Counted from the stretch's first letter, positions 1 to 6,856 are shown. The stretch: 7,121 nucleotides of DNA from an uncultured Polymorphobacter sp. (GCA_937894055.1 CALDHQ010000633.1:1-7121), one strand, 5' to 3'. A program made the numbers and translations. The notes: a model not told the origin generated them from the letters alone.

Positions 1-570
1 CAGGCACATGCCGAAGATGTGGTCCTCGGCCTCACCCAGTGGCACAGGCTCGCCCAGCGCGTTGCCGGTGCCGATGAAAAAGCCCATTTCCAGCTCGTAG
101 TCCATGACCTGGGAATAGGCCGGCCAGGTGACGACAGTGTCCGGCCCTGTCACGGCAAAGCGGTTCGCCTTGTAATAGATCGGACGCAGCTTGAAGACCT
201 CGTGCATGCGCCGCGACCGCTCGGGTGGTGCGGTCAATCCGGCGAGCCGCATCGCCGCCTGTGACGATCCGACGAGATGTTCCTCGAAGCACATGCAGTC
301 CCTCATCTGAACCGGACGGGGCAAGGGTGCGAACAGTTTGGCAGCCGCGATCGGCACGGTCTCTCCGCTATACGCGGCGATGGCGGTGCGGACCTTTGCC
401 AGGATATCGGCCCCGCCCTCGATAAGGTCCTGCATCGACGCCACCGGACGGGGATCAAATCCGGCCTCGGTGAACGCGCTTGCCAGATCGACAACTGCGC
501 TATCACCGGAGGTAACGACGCCAACGCGGGGCGTTGGGTCTTCACGCGTCGCAAAGGTTGCAAGTTTCAT
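1..570 (-). CDS. Fumarylacetoacetate hydrolase (FAH) family protein, C-terminus cut by window edge
   Basis: Only the first 190 codons are present; the frame is open to base 1. Translation from the ATG at 570-568 begins MKLATFATREDPTPRVGVVT. The FAH-type signature is the segment RDCMCFEEH (about residues 90-98) followed by MDYELEMGFFIGTGN (about 156-170). Glu159 and Glu161 of DYELE match the paired acidic Mg/Mn ligands of the fold, and the last visible residues, FGMCL, sit just before where the family carries its next metal-binding Asp. Family members are metal-dependent cytoplasmic enzymes that hydrolyse C-C bonds of acylpyruvates and diketones, or hydrate or decarboxylate related ring-cleavage products. 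The start lies 11 bases after the receptor stop codon, so the two genes are very probably co-transcribed. No strong Shine-Dalgarno is visible in that gap, suggesting translational coupling. The family is secure; the exact reaction and substrate are unknown. Confidence 0.88.
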   Translation of the reverse strand, partial: MKLATFATREDPTPRVGVVTSGDSAVVDLASAFTEAGFDPRPVASMQDLIEGGADILAKVRTAIAAYSGETVPIAAAKLFAPLPRPVQMRDCMCFEEHLVGSSQAAMRLAGLTAPPERSRRMHEVFKLRPIYYKANRFAVTGPDTVVTWPAYSQVMDYELEMGFFIGTGNALGEPVPLGEAEDHIFGMCL

Positions 571-581
571 GTCGGATAGCC

Positions 582-2825
582 TTAAAAATTGTAGCCGAGG
601 CGCGCGCCAACAGTTCGCGTTTCAGCCCAGATTCCGCGCTGGGCGTTGCCCGTGCTATTCAGGACCTGGCGACGATAGCGTTCGTCGGTAAGATTGCGCC
701 CCCACATACCGACAGTCCAGTTGCCTTTGGTCAGATTGATCGAGGCATCCAGAAGGCCGAGGCCACCCTCGCTCGAATCGGGATCGACGATGTTGTTGTC
801 GGCCTCGAAGTAGATGCTGCTGCGGTAGGAATAGGCGAGACGGGTCACGAGATCGCCGATACCCGTCTCGGTTTCAAAGTTGAGACCCAGCGAAAGCGTG
901 TGTTTGGGTGCACGCTGCATGCGATTGCCGCTGAAGTCCAAGCTCGCGTCGAAGACATAATTCTCGAACTTGGCATCAAGATAGCCGTAGCTGAAATCGA
1001 GTGACCATTTGCTGTCGAATACCGCACGCCCTTCGAGTTCGAAGCCCCGGATGCTGCTGTCAGCCGCATTGGCGATGATGATACGGCTGACGCCACCGCC
1101 GATCGAAACCAGCCGCAACTGCTGGAGGTTCTGATAGTTCATATCGAAAATGGCCAGGTTCAGGCGAAGATGGCGATCAAGCAGCGTTGTGCGCATGCCA
1201 ACCTCGAACGAGTCGACTGACTCTGGCTCGGCAACCTGCTGCGCCATGGCAGGTGACACGGCGATGAACTGGAATGCACCCGACTTGAAGCCGGACGTGT
1301 AAGACGCGTAGCCCATCACATCGTCGGTGAAATTGTAACTGAGCGATACAGTCGGATCGAAGGAATCCCAGTTCCGCGACAGCGATGTATTGAAGTCGGT
1401 AATGACAAATGGAACGGTCGTTTTGGTATCAAATGTAACTTTCTTCTGATCCCAACTGTATCGACCACCCAGGGTCAAGGAGAGATTTTCGACGATTTTC
1501 CATTGGATCTGGCCAAACATTGCGTACGATTTCGCGTCTACATTGACGCCGAAATCCCACACCAGCGGCGCCGGATAGACCAATGCCGACAGCAGCGACG
1601 CCGGGCCAAATTCAATCGTCTCGGTACGGCTGACGTTTTCCGAATAATAGTAGAGACCCAGCAACGCGTTGAGCTTGTCGGATTGGTAGCTCAGCCGGAA
1701 TTCCTGTGAAAACTGATTGCCATCTTCATTCGCCAGATAAACCTGGAAGGGCAGCGTTGTGCCATCAAGGTCGTCGCGTTCATCGAAATTGAGATAGCGC
1801 AGCGCGGTGATCGAGGTCAGCTCAAGGGCGCCAATCGGAATATCGAGCTCGGCCGATCCGCCATAGGTCTCCCTGACGATGCCCTGGCCCTGCGTGTCCG
1901 TCGACAGATGATAGGGATCGGCCGGATCGGCCGGCGTTACATAGCCGGGGGTCAGCAAGCCGGGATCGTCTGCTGCGCCGCCCAGACCATGCGGTGCAAG
2001 CACGAGCGGCGGGCCATCCATGTGCGAATAGTCGGCCGAAAGGTGCAGCGTGGAGTCGCCGATCTTGAACAGCAACTTGCCGCGCCCTGACCACGAATCC
2101 TCGCTGCCGCCACGGATGTTGGCAATGTCCACTTGCTGATAGCCAGCGCGGTAGTTGCGGGACACCGCCAGAGATCCAAGCACATTGTCGCCCGCAATCG
2201 GCCCACTTACCGTGGCCGCGAGCGAATAGAGCCAGTCGCCTGAAATTTCGCCTTTCCCAATTTCTGCCTGCGCTTGCGCGTTCAACGTAGGCGTCGGATC
2301 CCGCGTGAATACCGAAATTGCGCCGCCGATCGTATTGCGGCCATAGAGCGTGCCTTGCGGCCCCCGCAGCACTTCCACCCGTTGTACATCCAGCAAATTC
2401 ATGTCGAGGGCGCCGAAGCGACCAAGGTAAACATTGTCGACAAACACCCCGACCGAGGGATCGCTGCCCGGGTCATAGCCGCGCGTGCCAACACCGCGGA
2501 TATAGATCTGCGGCTTTGTACGATCGGACGCCTCAAAGAACACGTTGGCAGCAAGGCGCGCGACGGAACTGATTTCGGTGTATCCCGACTTCTCCAGGTC
2601 CGCGCCCGAAAATGCGGCGATCGACATGGGCACATCCTGAACGGATTCAGACTGCTTGCGGGCTGTAACGATGATGTCCGAAATGCCGGCTTGAGGCGTA
2701 TCGGCATTCGGCGCCTCGGTCTTTTCTTGCGCCAATGCGGGCTGTGATGCGAGCAGCGCCATGACAGCGGACGACATCAGCCAGCCGGACGCACGTCGCG
2801 CATATGCGGAATCAGACCTCGACAT
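582..2825 (-). CDS. TonB-dependent outer-membrane receptor
   Basis: 747-residue TonB-dependent receptor for active uptake of a small organic ligand across the outer membrane, energised by TonB-ExbBD. The order is: N-terminal signal peptide with a hydrophobic stretch around residues 14-27 and a likely cleavage after ALA (30-32); TonB-box-like SDIIVTA (49-55); plug domain with QDVPMSIAAFSG (63-74), QIYIRGVGTRGY (106-117) and the hallmark LRGPQGTLYGRN (153-164); then a long 22-strand-type barrel ending in the C-terminal aromatic GARLGYNF. The ATG at 2825 is chosen because GGGGAG lies 9 bases upstream and a classical signal peptide follows. An upstream in-frame ATG at 2891 lies inside the predicted operator and would put 22 extra residues before the signal peptide. 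The length is normal for sphingomonad catabolic receptors; siderophore uptake is less likely because the neighbours are catabolic. The ligand is not predictable. It is first in a pair with the FAH-family gene and divergent from the hydrolase. Confidence 0.93.
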   Translation of the reverse strand: MSRSDSAYARRASGWLMSSAVMALLASQPALAQEKTEAPNADTPQAGISDIIVTARKQSESVQDVPMSIAAFSGADLEKSGYTEISSVARLAANVFFEASDRTKPQIYIRGVGTRGYDPGSDPSVGVFVDNVYLGRFGALDMNLLDVQRVEVLRGPQGTLYGRNTIGGAISVFTRDPTPTLNAQAQAEIGKGEISGDWLYSLAATVSGPIAGDNVLGSLAVSRNYRAGYQQVDIANIRGGSEDSWSGRGKLLFKIGDSTLHLSADYSHMDGPPLVLAPHGLGGAADDPGLLTPGYVTPADPADPYHLSTDTQGQGIVRETYGGSAELDIPIGALELTSITALRYLNFDERDDLDGTTLPFQVYLANEDGNQFSQEFRLSYQSDKLNALLGLYYYSENVSRTETIEFGPASLLSALVYPAPLVWDFGVNVDAKSYAMFGQIQWKIVENLSLTLGGRYSWDQKKVTFDTKTTVPFVITDFNTSLSRNWDSFDPTVSLSYNFTDDVMGYASYTSGFKSGAFQFIAVSPAMAQQVAEPESVDSFEVGMRTTLLDRHLRLNLAIFDMNYQNLQQLRLVSIGGGVSRIIIANAADSSIRGFELEGRAVFDSKWSLDFSYGYLDAKFENYVFDASLDFSGNRMQRAPKHTLSLGLNFETETGIGDLVTRLAYSYRSSIYFEADNNIVDPDSSEGGLGLLDASINLTKGNWTVGMWGRNLTDERYRRQVLNSTGNAQRGIWAETRTVGARLGYNF

Positions 2826-2834
2826 TTTCTTGCT

Positions 2835-2840
2835 CTCCCC
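2835..2840 (-). promoter_or_regulatory. Ribosome binding site of the TonB-dependent receptor
   Basis: On the minus strand the bases read GGGGAG, followed by a 9-base spacer and the ATG at 2825. This supports the shorter start that leaves the signal peptide at the N-terminus. Confidence 0.6.
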
Positions 2841-2872
2841 GTTCCCGCTTATTGAACGACTCATTCGATTGC

Positions 2873-2898
2873 GGTACGGATTAAGGTACATTCGTACC
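2873..2898 (-). promoter_or_regulatory. Predicted TetR-family operator, copy A (receptor/hydrolase intergenic region)
   Basis: Read on the minus strand this is GGTACGAATGTACC, TTAATCC, GTACC. It contains a 14-bp imperfect dyad (GGTAC-N4-GTACC) and a third GTACC half-site 7 bases further on. The same arrangement recurs at 4481-4506 with 21 of 26 identical positions. It lies in the 89-base gap between the divergent receptor (ATG at 2825) and alpha/beta hydrolase (ATG at 2915), 47 bases from the first and 16 bases from the second, so a bound repressor could act on both. A TTGACC candidate -35 for the receptor lies at 2906-2911 on the minus strand, but its -10 partner 17 bases on (TACCTT) is weak, and no good promoter is seen for the hydrolase. 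The repeat is directly visible; that the local TetR protein binds it is inferred. Confidence 0.72.
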
Positions 2899-2914
2899 GT
2901 TTGGGGGTCAAGCC

Positions 2915-3775
2915 ATGTCGAGCAAGGAAATGTCGGACTATAATGAAGCGGCGCGCCGGACGCGGCGCGCCATGCTCAACAGCGACTATGATCCGATTGA
3001 AATGCGCCAGTTATTGGCGACAATGGATGCTGTGGGACCCGGGCCGCAAATGCGGAAAATCGGCCACGCAACGCTTGAACTGCGTGACGCGGCGGCTGGC
3101 GCGCTGCTGGTCTATGTGCCCGGCGGCGGTTTCTGCTTTCCGGGCGGCGATGCGCATCGCGCATTGCTCGATCGGATCTGCGCGGCAGCCGGCACCCGTG
3201 GCGCCTTGCTGCAACACCGCCTTGCCCCCGAGGATCCATTCCCGGCGGCGCACAACGATGTTGTCGATGCGCTGCGCACAATCCTTGCCGAAACGGCTGA
3301 CCCGGTGTTCGTCATGTGCGATTCGTCCGCGGGCGCGTTGGTGCTGTGTGCTTGTGCGCAGCTCAAACGCGAAGGCCACCGCTTGCCCGACAGACTGGTC
3401 TGCCTGTCTGTGCTGACCGATCTTGCGATGACCGGCCGGTCACATGTGGGCAATGCGGAAGCCGATCCGTTGTTTGGGCCGCAGGCCGTGATGCACAAAC
3501 TCTTCCACTACCTGCAGGGGGCAAACCCGGCGCAGGCTACGGCATCCCCATTCTGGGACGCGCCGACTGCGCTGCCCGACAGCCTGTTCATCGTCGGCAG
3601 CACCGAAGTGCTGCGCGATGACACGCTGCGCTTTGCCGAAAAGGCCGAGCGCGCGGGCACCCGCGTAAAGGTCGCGGTCTACGAGGACGCACCGCATGTC
3701 TTTCCGTTGGTTCCAGGTCTCCCGGAAGCCGACCAGGCCATCGCGGAAATCGCTGACTTCCTGCGGGCCGGGTGA
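2915..3775 (+). CDS. Alpha/beta hydrolase of the HSL-like (hormone-sensitive lipase) esterase family
   Basis: 286 residues, probably a cytoplasmic carboxylesterase or lactonase-like hydrolase; no signal peptide. Family landmarks in order are VYVPGGGF (66-73) at the oxyanion-hole position, HRLAPEDPFPAA (101-112), the nucleophile elbow CDSSAG (135-140) with Ser138 as predicted nucleophile, GSTEVLRDD (228-236) at the acid position, and APHVF (259-263) with His261 as catalytic base. Two landmarks are unusual: the family's HGGG is PGGG here, and the GxSxG elbow reads DSSAG with the first Gly replaced by Asp. The acid site is Glu231 or Asp235; which one acts is uncertain. The start at 2915 has a GGGGG stretch 7 bases upstream; a second ATG at 2930 has AAGGA too close to serve. 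It is a monocistron facing the convergent TetR gene 19 bases away. The shared operator upstream ties it to the ligase and receptor. The substrate is unknown. Confidence 0.87.
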   Translation: MSSKEMSDYNEAARRTRRAMLNSDYDPIEMRQLLATMDAVGPGPQMRKIGHATLELRDAAAGALLVYVPGGGFCFPGGDAHRALLDRICAAAGTRGALLQHRLAPEDPFPAAHNDVVDALRTILAETADPVFVMCDSSAGALVLCACAQLKREGHRLPDRLVCLSVLTDLAMTGRSHVGNAEADPLFGPQAVMHKLFHYLQGANPAQATASPFWDAPTALPDSLFIVGSTEVLRDDTLRFAEKAERAGTRVKVAVYEDAPHVFPLVPGLPEADQAIAEIADFLRAG

Positions 3776-3794
3776 CCGGACTCACCGAGGCGGG

Positions 3795-4397
3795 CTAGTC
3801 TGCCGCTTTGAGGAACAGCCCGGTGGTGAGGATCCGGAACAGCTCATCGAACGCCTGGCTGAATCCGACGTTCGATCGTTCGAGCGTCGCCGGCTCATTG
3901 ATGCGGTTGACGGCCGCCAGGAAAATCTCGGCCACCAGTGCCGAGTGGAACGGCTTGAAGCGGCCGCGGCGGATGCCATCCTCGACGATTTCCATCAACA
4001 CGTTGGTGCGCTGGGCCTGATGCGCTTCCAGCAAGGCCAGCGCGGGGCGATAGCTCTGCAGATCGGCCAGGAACTGCCGGCTCGCGGGCCGCGATTCGAT
4101 AACACCGGGCTCGAGATAGGCCATCACGCGCTGCTCGGGATCGTCGTGTTGCAGCGCACCTTGCCAGCCCAGATGACGGATGCGTTCGAGCCAGGATTCA
4201 ATGACGAGGACGAACAGTTCCTGCTTGCTGGGCGCGATTTCGTAGAGCGTCCGCTTCGAGCATTTCAATTGCGCGGCGATTTCGTCGACCGTGATGGTGC
4301 GAAAGCCGTTGGCAAAGAACAGCGCCTCGACCTCGGCGAGCAGCGCCTTTTGCCGATCCGAGCCGGGCGTAAGCGGGGGTGAATGTCTTGGTGCCAT
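3795..4397 (-). CDS. TetR/AcrR-family transcriptional regulator
   Basis: 200-residue one-component repressor of normal family length. The N-terminal DNA-binding domain covers about residues 13-62, with the helix-turn-helix in TVDEIAAQLKCSKRTLY (36-52) followed by the typical PSKQELF (56-62). The remainder is helical and variable, as expected for the ligand-binding and dimerisation domain, so the inducer cannot be read from it. The ATG at 4397 starts MAPRHSPP just before the HTH domain. It has no clear Shine-Dalgarno; an in-frame TTG at 4472 would add 25 residues without better support. The gene is divergent from the acyl-CoA ligase, and the 134-base gap between them holds the operator at 4481-4506. 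That geometry suggests repression of the ligase and autoregulation. The inducer is plausibly the pathway substrate, the free acid or its CoA thioester (inference). Confidence 0.92.
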   Translation of the reverse strand: MAPRHSPPLTPGSDRQKALLAEVEALFFANGFRTITVDEIAAQLKCSKRTLYEIAPSKQELFVLVIESWLERIRHLGWQGALQHDDPEQRVMAYLEPGVIESRPASRQFLADLQSYRPALALLEAHQAQRTNVLMEIVEDGIRRGRFKPFHSALVAEIFLAAVNRINEPATLERSNVGFSQAFDELFRILTTGLFLKAAD

Positions 4398-4474
4398 CGT
4401 CAGTGGTGCCGATACAGAGCTGTTGGGATGGGGATAACCGTTCCGCCACCTGCTGCCAACCGTCGTCTCCAAAC

Positions 4475-4503
4475 TTTACAGGTACGAACGTACCTTATAT
4501 AGT
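4475..4503 (+). promoter_or_regulatory. Sigma70-type promoter of the acyl-CoA ligase gene
   Basis: TTTACA at 4475-4480 (5 of 6 to TTGACA) and TATAGT at 4498-4503 (5 of 6 to TATAAT) are separated by exactly 17 bases. Transcription would begin near 4510, about 22 bases before the ATG at 4532. The 14-bp GGTAC dyad fills the spacer from its first base, and the third half-site overlaps the end of the -10. Repressor binding here should exclude RNA polymerase. Confidence 0.62.
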
Positions 4504-4506
4504 ACC
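4481..4506 (+). promoter_or_regulatory. Predicted TetR-family operator, copy B (regulator/ligase intergenic region)
   Basis: The bases read GGTACGAACGTACC, TTATATA, GTACC: a GGTAC-N4-GTACC dyad plus a third GTACC half-site 7 bases on. It matches copy A at 2873-2898 in orientation relative to the downstream gene, half-site spacing and 21 of 26 bases. TetR-family regulators commonly bind dyads of this size beside their own divergent gene. Binding by this particular regulator is inferred from position and from the second copy. Confidence 0.78.
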
Positions 4507-4531
4507 ATCTTTCGGAATGACGAGAGAGTCC

Positions 4532-6058
4532 ATGAGCGACAACCTGCTGGCCCCGACGTCATCGCAACTGCTGCTCGCGTCACTCAAGCGACATGCCAAT
4601 CGGACCGCCATCACCGTTGACGGGCAAAGCTTGACCTATGCCGAAGTCGACCGGCTATCCGACCAACTCGCTGGCTTTCTTGCAACCAGGGGCGTCGGCC
4701 CCGGTGTCGCTGTTGCCGTGCATCTGCGCAACAGTTGCGAATATGTCGTCAGCGAATTCGCGATCCTCAAGCTCGCCGCAATCCGGGTGCCATTGAACGA
4801 GCAAATGGGCGTCCCCGAACTGGGCTATTGCCTCGATCACAGTGGCGCGCAGGTTCTGATCACCAATTTCGATCTCCCCCGGGCGCAGGGTTTGCAACGC
4901 GAACTCGTCGAGCTGATCGTCGGCGCCTCCCCGGACGAGCCGCTGGCCGCGCAACAGATACGTTGGTCTGACGCCATGGCCGGGCAGTTTCCGCTCAAAT
5001 CGCAAGCCGCAATGGCCGATGACACGGCAATCATCGCCTATACCGGTGGCACCACCGGACGCCCGAAGGGGGTGCGCCACACCTATGGGCGCATGGCATG
5101 GAACCTGTTTTCGCACATCAACTGCCTCGACATCCGTGCCGAGGAAGTGATGCTGCTGACCACGCCGCTGCCCCATTCGTCGGGTTACCATATGGTCGCA
5201 GGCCTCCTGCAGGGCGCGCATGTCGTCATCGAAAGCCGCTTCGATCCGCAGCGGTTTTTCGAGCTTTGCCCCAGCGCCGGTGTCACCTGGACCATGCTGG
5301 TCCCGACAATGCTTTACCGGCTGCTCGACCATTCAGCCGCCGGCAGCGACGACCATCGCTCGCTACGCACGATCGTCTACGGTGCCGCGCCAATCAATCG
5401 CGAACGCCTCGAAGAAGGGCTGCGAAAGTTCGGCGAGGTCTTCCTGCAGATCTATGGCCAGACCGAGTGCCCCAACCTGATCACGACGCTGAGCAAGGAC
5501 GATCACACCAATCCGCGCCTGCTCGCCTCGTGCGGGCGCGCGGTGCCGCTGGTCGAGCTGCGACTGCGGCCCGACGACTCCGGCGCAGGCGAGGTCGAGG
5601 TCCGCTCGCCCTATCTGCTGACCGAATATTACCGCGACCCGACCGCAACCCGCGAAGCACTACATGACGGCTGGCTCAGGACCGGCGACCTCGCCCGGCT
5701 GGAAGATGGCTATCTGTTCCTCGTCGACCGCGCCAAGGACATGATCATTACCGGCGGCATGAACGTCTACTCGACCGAGGTCGAGAGCGTGCTGCGCGAA
5801 CATCCTGGCGTCCGCGAGGCCGCGGTTGTTGGACTGTCAGACGCCGACTGGGGCGAAGCCGTCACCGCCGTCGTCGTCGCCGATGCCGGCACGGTTGCCG
5901 AGGACATCCGGCAATTCGCCAAGTCCAGGCTGTCGGCCTACAAGGTGCCGAAGCGCGTCCACATCGTTTCGGAACTGCCGCTCACCCAATACGGCAAGAT
6001 CGACAAGCGGCGCATCCGCACGCAGCTGGTCGAAGTCGCCGAAGATGCCACGGCATAA
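4532..6058 (+). CDS. Class I adenylate-forming acyl-CoA ligase (AMP-binding, FadD-like)
   Basis: 508-residue ANL-superfamily ligase, expected to convert a carboxylic acid, ATP and CoA into an acyl-CoA, AMP and pyrophosphate in the cytoplasm. All core motifs are intact: P-loop TGGTTGRPKG (171-180), PLPHSSGYH (212-220) at the acyl-pocket region, VYGAAPI (282-288), YGQTE (308-312), GWLRTGDLA (380-388), DRAKDMIITGGMNVYSTEVE (399-418) including the hinge region, and the C-terminal catalytic Lys489 in YGKIDKR (487-493). Length is typical for medium-chain or aromatic acid ligases, slightly shorter than long-chain FadD. The ATG at 4532 is preferred: it sits about 22 bases after the predicted transcription start, with a weak GAGAGAG upstream. 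The in-frame ATG at 4517 would leave almost no leader, and still earlier starts fall within the operator or regulator gene. It is divergent from the TetR gene. Substrate specificity cannot be assigned from motifs alone. Confidence 0.93.
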   Translation: MSDNLLAPTSSQLLLASLKRHANRTAITVDGQSLTYAEVDRLSDQLAGFLATRGVGPGVAVAVHLRNSCEYVVSEFAILKLAAIRVPLNEQMGVPELGYCLDHSGAQVLITNFDLPRAQGLQRELVELIVGASPDEPLAAQQIRWSDAMAGQFPLKSQAAMADDTAIIAYTGGTTGRPKGVRHTYGRMAWNLFSHINCLDIRAEEVMLLTTPLPHSSGYHMVAGLLQGAHVVIESRFDPQRFFELCPSAGVTWTMLVPTMLYRLLDHSAAGSDDHRSLRTIVYGAAPINRERLEEGLRKFGEVFLQIYGQTECPNLITTLSKDDHTNPRLLASCGRAVPLVELRLRPDDSGAGEVEVRSPYLLTEYYRDPTATREALHDGWLRTGDLARLEDGYLFLVDRAKDMIITGGMNVYSTEVESVLREHPGVREAAVVGLSDADWGEAVTAVVVADAGTVAEDIRQFAKSRLSAYKVPKRVHIVSELPLTQYGKIDKRRIRTQLVEVAEDATA

Positions 6059-6259
6059 TCGGAACCCGCTAGATACGCGACAGTCGCTATTCAGAAGGTA
6101 GGACCGCACCTGCTGCTGTTACGCAACCTGTGCGAGTTTAGGAGCGCTCTGCGGCCTAGCCGATTTTGACCGGTATGGGGCCGATTGCGGATTGGCAGGT
6201 CTTGGGCGCCAGGACGTAGATAACGGACTTGCCAGCCCGTGGTCGCCCGCGGCGCAAGT
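6059..6259. other. Convergent intergenic gap without a recognised gene
   Basis: This 201-base stretch separates the ligase stop from the convergent AhpD-like gene. It contains an 11-base dyad, GCGACAGTCGC, at 6077-6087, which has too short a centre to be a normal terminator hairpin and no T tract. A short minus-strand frame ending in TAG at 6158-6156 lacks a start and a recognisable domain. No promoter, RNA gene or insertion-sequence end was identified. Confidence 0.5.
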
Positions 6260-6619
6260 TCAGGCCGCCGACGTTTGGCCGCTGCTGAGTTGGTCGACCG
6301 CTTCAAGCGCCTTCGCCGCGTACATGACCGAGGGGCCGGCGCCCATATAGACCGCCATGGCCAGCGTTTCCGAAATCGCCTCGCGCGAGGCGCCGTGCTT
6401 GACCGCGGCTTCGGCGTGATAGGCGATGCACGGGTCGCAGCGCACCGCGACGCTGATCGCCAGCGCCACCAGCTCGCGCGTCTGCGCATCGAGCGCCTTG
6501 GCGCCGTGCGCGGCGCGCGCCATTTCCGAAAACGACTTCATCACATCGGGCGCGGCCTGGCGCAGATTGCGGACAGCACCGTTCATGTCGCCGATCAGGG
6601 CGACCCAGTCTTCGACCAT
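6260..6619 (-). CDS. AhpD-like / carboxymuconolactone decarboxylase family protein
   Basis: 119-residue all-helical protein of the AhpD/CMD fold. The diagnostic segment is VRCDPCIAYHAEAA (about 59-72), giving Cys61-x2-Cys64-x3-His68, the redox-active arrangement of AhpD-type alkylhydroperoxidases; true carboxymuconolactone decarboxylases lack this cysteine pair. Before it comes the family's LDAQTRELVALAISVA (about 43-58), and after it KHGASREAISETLAMAVYMGAGP (about 74-96). Members are small cytoplasmic oligomers that reduce peroxides or act as thiol-disulfide oxidoreductases. The ATG at 6619 has GGAG 8 bases upstream. The gene lies 22 bases after the DUF2892 gene on the same strand, so it is probably last in that operon. 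A peroxidase role is inferred; a ring-cleavage decarboxylase role in the nearby catabolic cluster is unlikely given strand and cysteines. Confidence 0.9.
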   Translation of the reverse strand: MVEDWVALIGDMNGAVRNLRQAAPDVMKSFSEMARAAHGAKALDAQTRELVALAISVAVRCDPCIAYHAEAAVKHGASREAISETLAMAVYMGAGPSVMYAAKALEAVDQLSSGQTSAA

Positions 6620-6641
6620 GGGAATACTCCGTTGCTTGAGG

Positions 6642-6830
6642 CTAGCGACCGCGGCTGCTGATGCCGAAGATGCTGTAGATCGGGCAGCTGCTCATCATCC
6701 CGGTCAGCAGCGGCACGATGCCGATCCAGCCCCACGGGGTCTTCGGGCCGACGAACACCAGCGCGATGAGCACAAGGCCCGCCACGATGCGCAGGATGCG
6801 GTCGATGCTGCCGATATTGGTCTTGAACAT
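6642..6830 (-). CDS. DUF2892-family small inner-membrane protein
   Basis: 62 residues starting MFKTNIGSIDRILRIVAG. It has two predicted membrane helices, about residues 11-28 and 33-47, joined by a short GPKTPWG turn, followed by the conserved SSCPIYSIFGI (47-57) with Cys49. This is the DUF2892 fold also found as the membrane tail of YgaP-type rhodaneses. The start at 6830 has AGGA 7 bases upstream and gives the family's standard MFK N-terminus; an in-frame ATG at 6860 would overlap the end of the efflux gene and is disfavoured. It lies 26 bases after the TolC-like stop and 22 bases before the AhpD-like gene, consistent with one transcript. The function is unknown; the conserved Cys and the company of other domains in the family hint at sulfur or thiol chemistry (inference). 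Confidence 0.87.
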   Translation of the reverse strand: MFKTNIGSIDRILRIVAGLVLIALVFVGPKTPWGWIGIVPLLTGMMSSCPIYSIFGISSRGR

Positions 6831-6856
6831 GGCGTGGTCCTTTGCTGCGGGGTGAT

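Noticed and set aside
534..1004. 156-codon plus-strand open frame opposite the receptor barrel
   Set aside because: It is antisense to a well-supported gene, with no ribosome site or recognisable domain.
2826..2891. N-terminal extension of the TonB receptor from an upstream ATG at 2891
   Set aside because: The ATG lies inside the predicted operator, has no ribosome site, and would place 22 residues before a normal signal peptide.
2852..2892. Plus-strand promoter for the hydrolase using TTGAAC at 2852-2857 or TACATT at 2887-2892
   Set aside because: Neither hexamer has an acceptable partner at 16-18 bp spacing, so no promoter is called.
3771..3786. Small inverted repeat GGTGA-N6-TCACC between the convergent hydrolase and regulator genes, as a bidirectional terminator
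   Set aside because: The stem is only 5 bp, overlaps the hydrolase stop codon and has no T tract on either strand.
4655..5332. Long open frame (225 codons) on the minus strand inside the acyl-CoA ligase
   Set aside because: It lies opposite a motif-complete enzyme and its translation is low-complexity with no domain; it is an antisense by-product of GC-rich codon bias.
6077..6087. Dyad GCGACAGTCGC downstream of the ligase as terminator or operator
   Set aside because: The single-base centre cannot form a stable hairpin, there is no T tract, and no second copy was found.
6156..6255. Minus-strand frame reading LRRGRPRAGKSVIYVLAP and ending in TAG, as a transposase or gene remnant
   Set aside because: No start codon with a ribosome site, about 33 codons only, and no family recognised; it may be chance coding-like composition.
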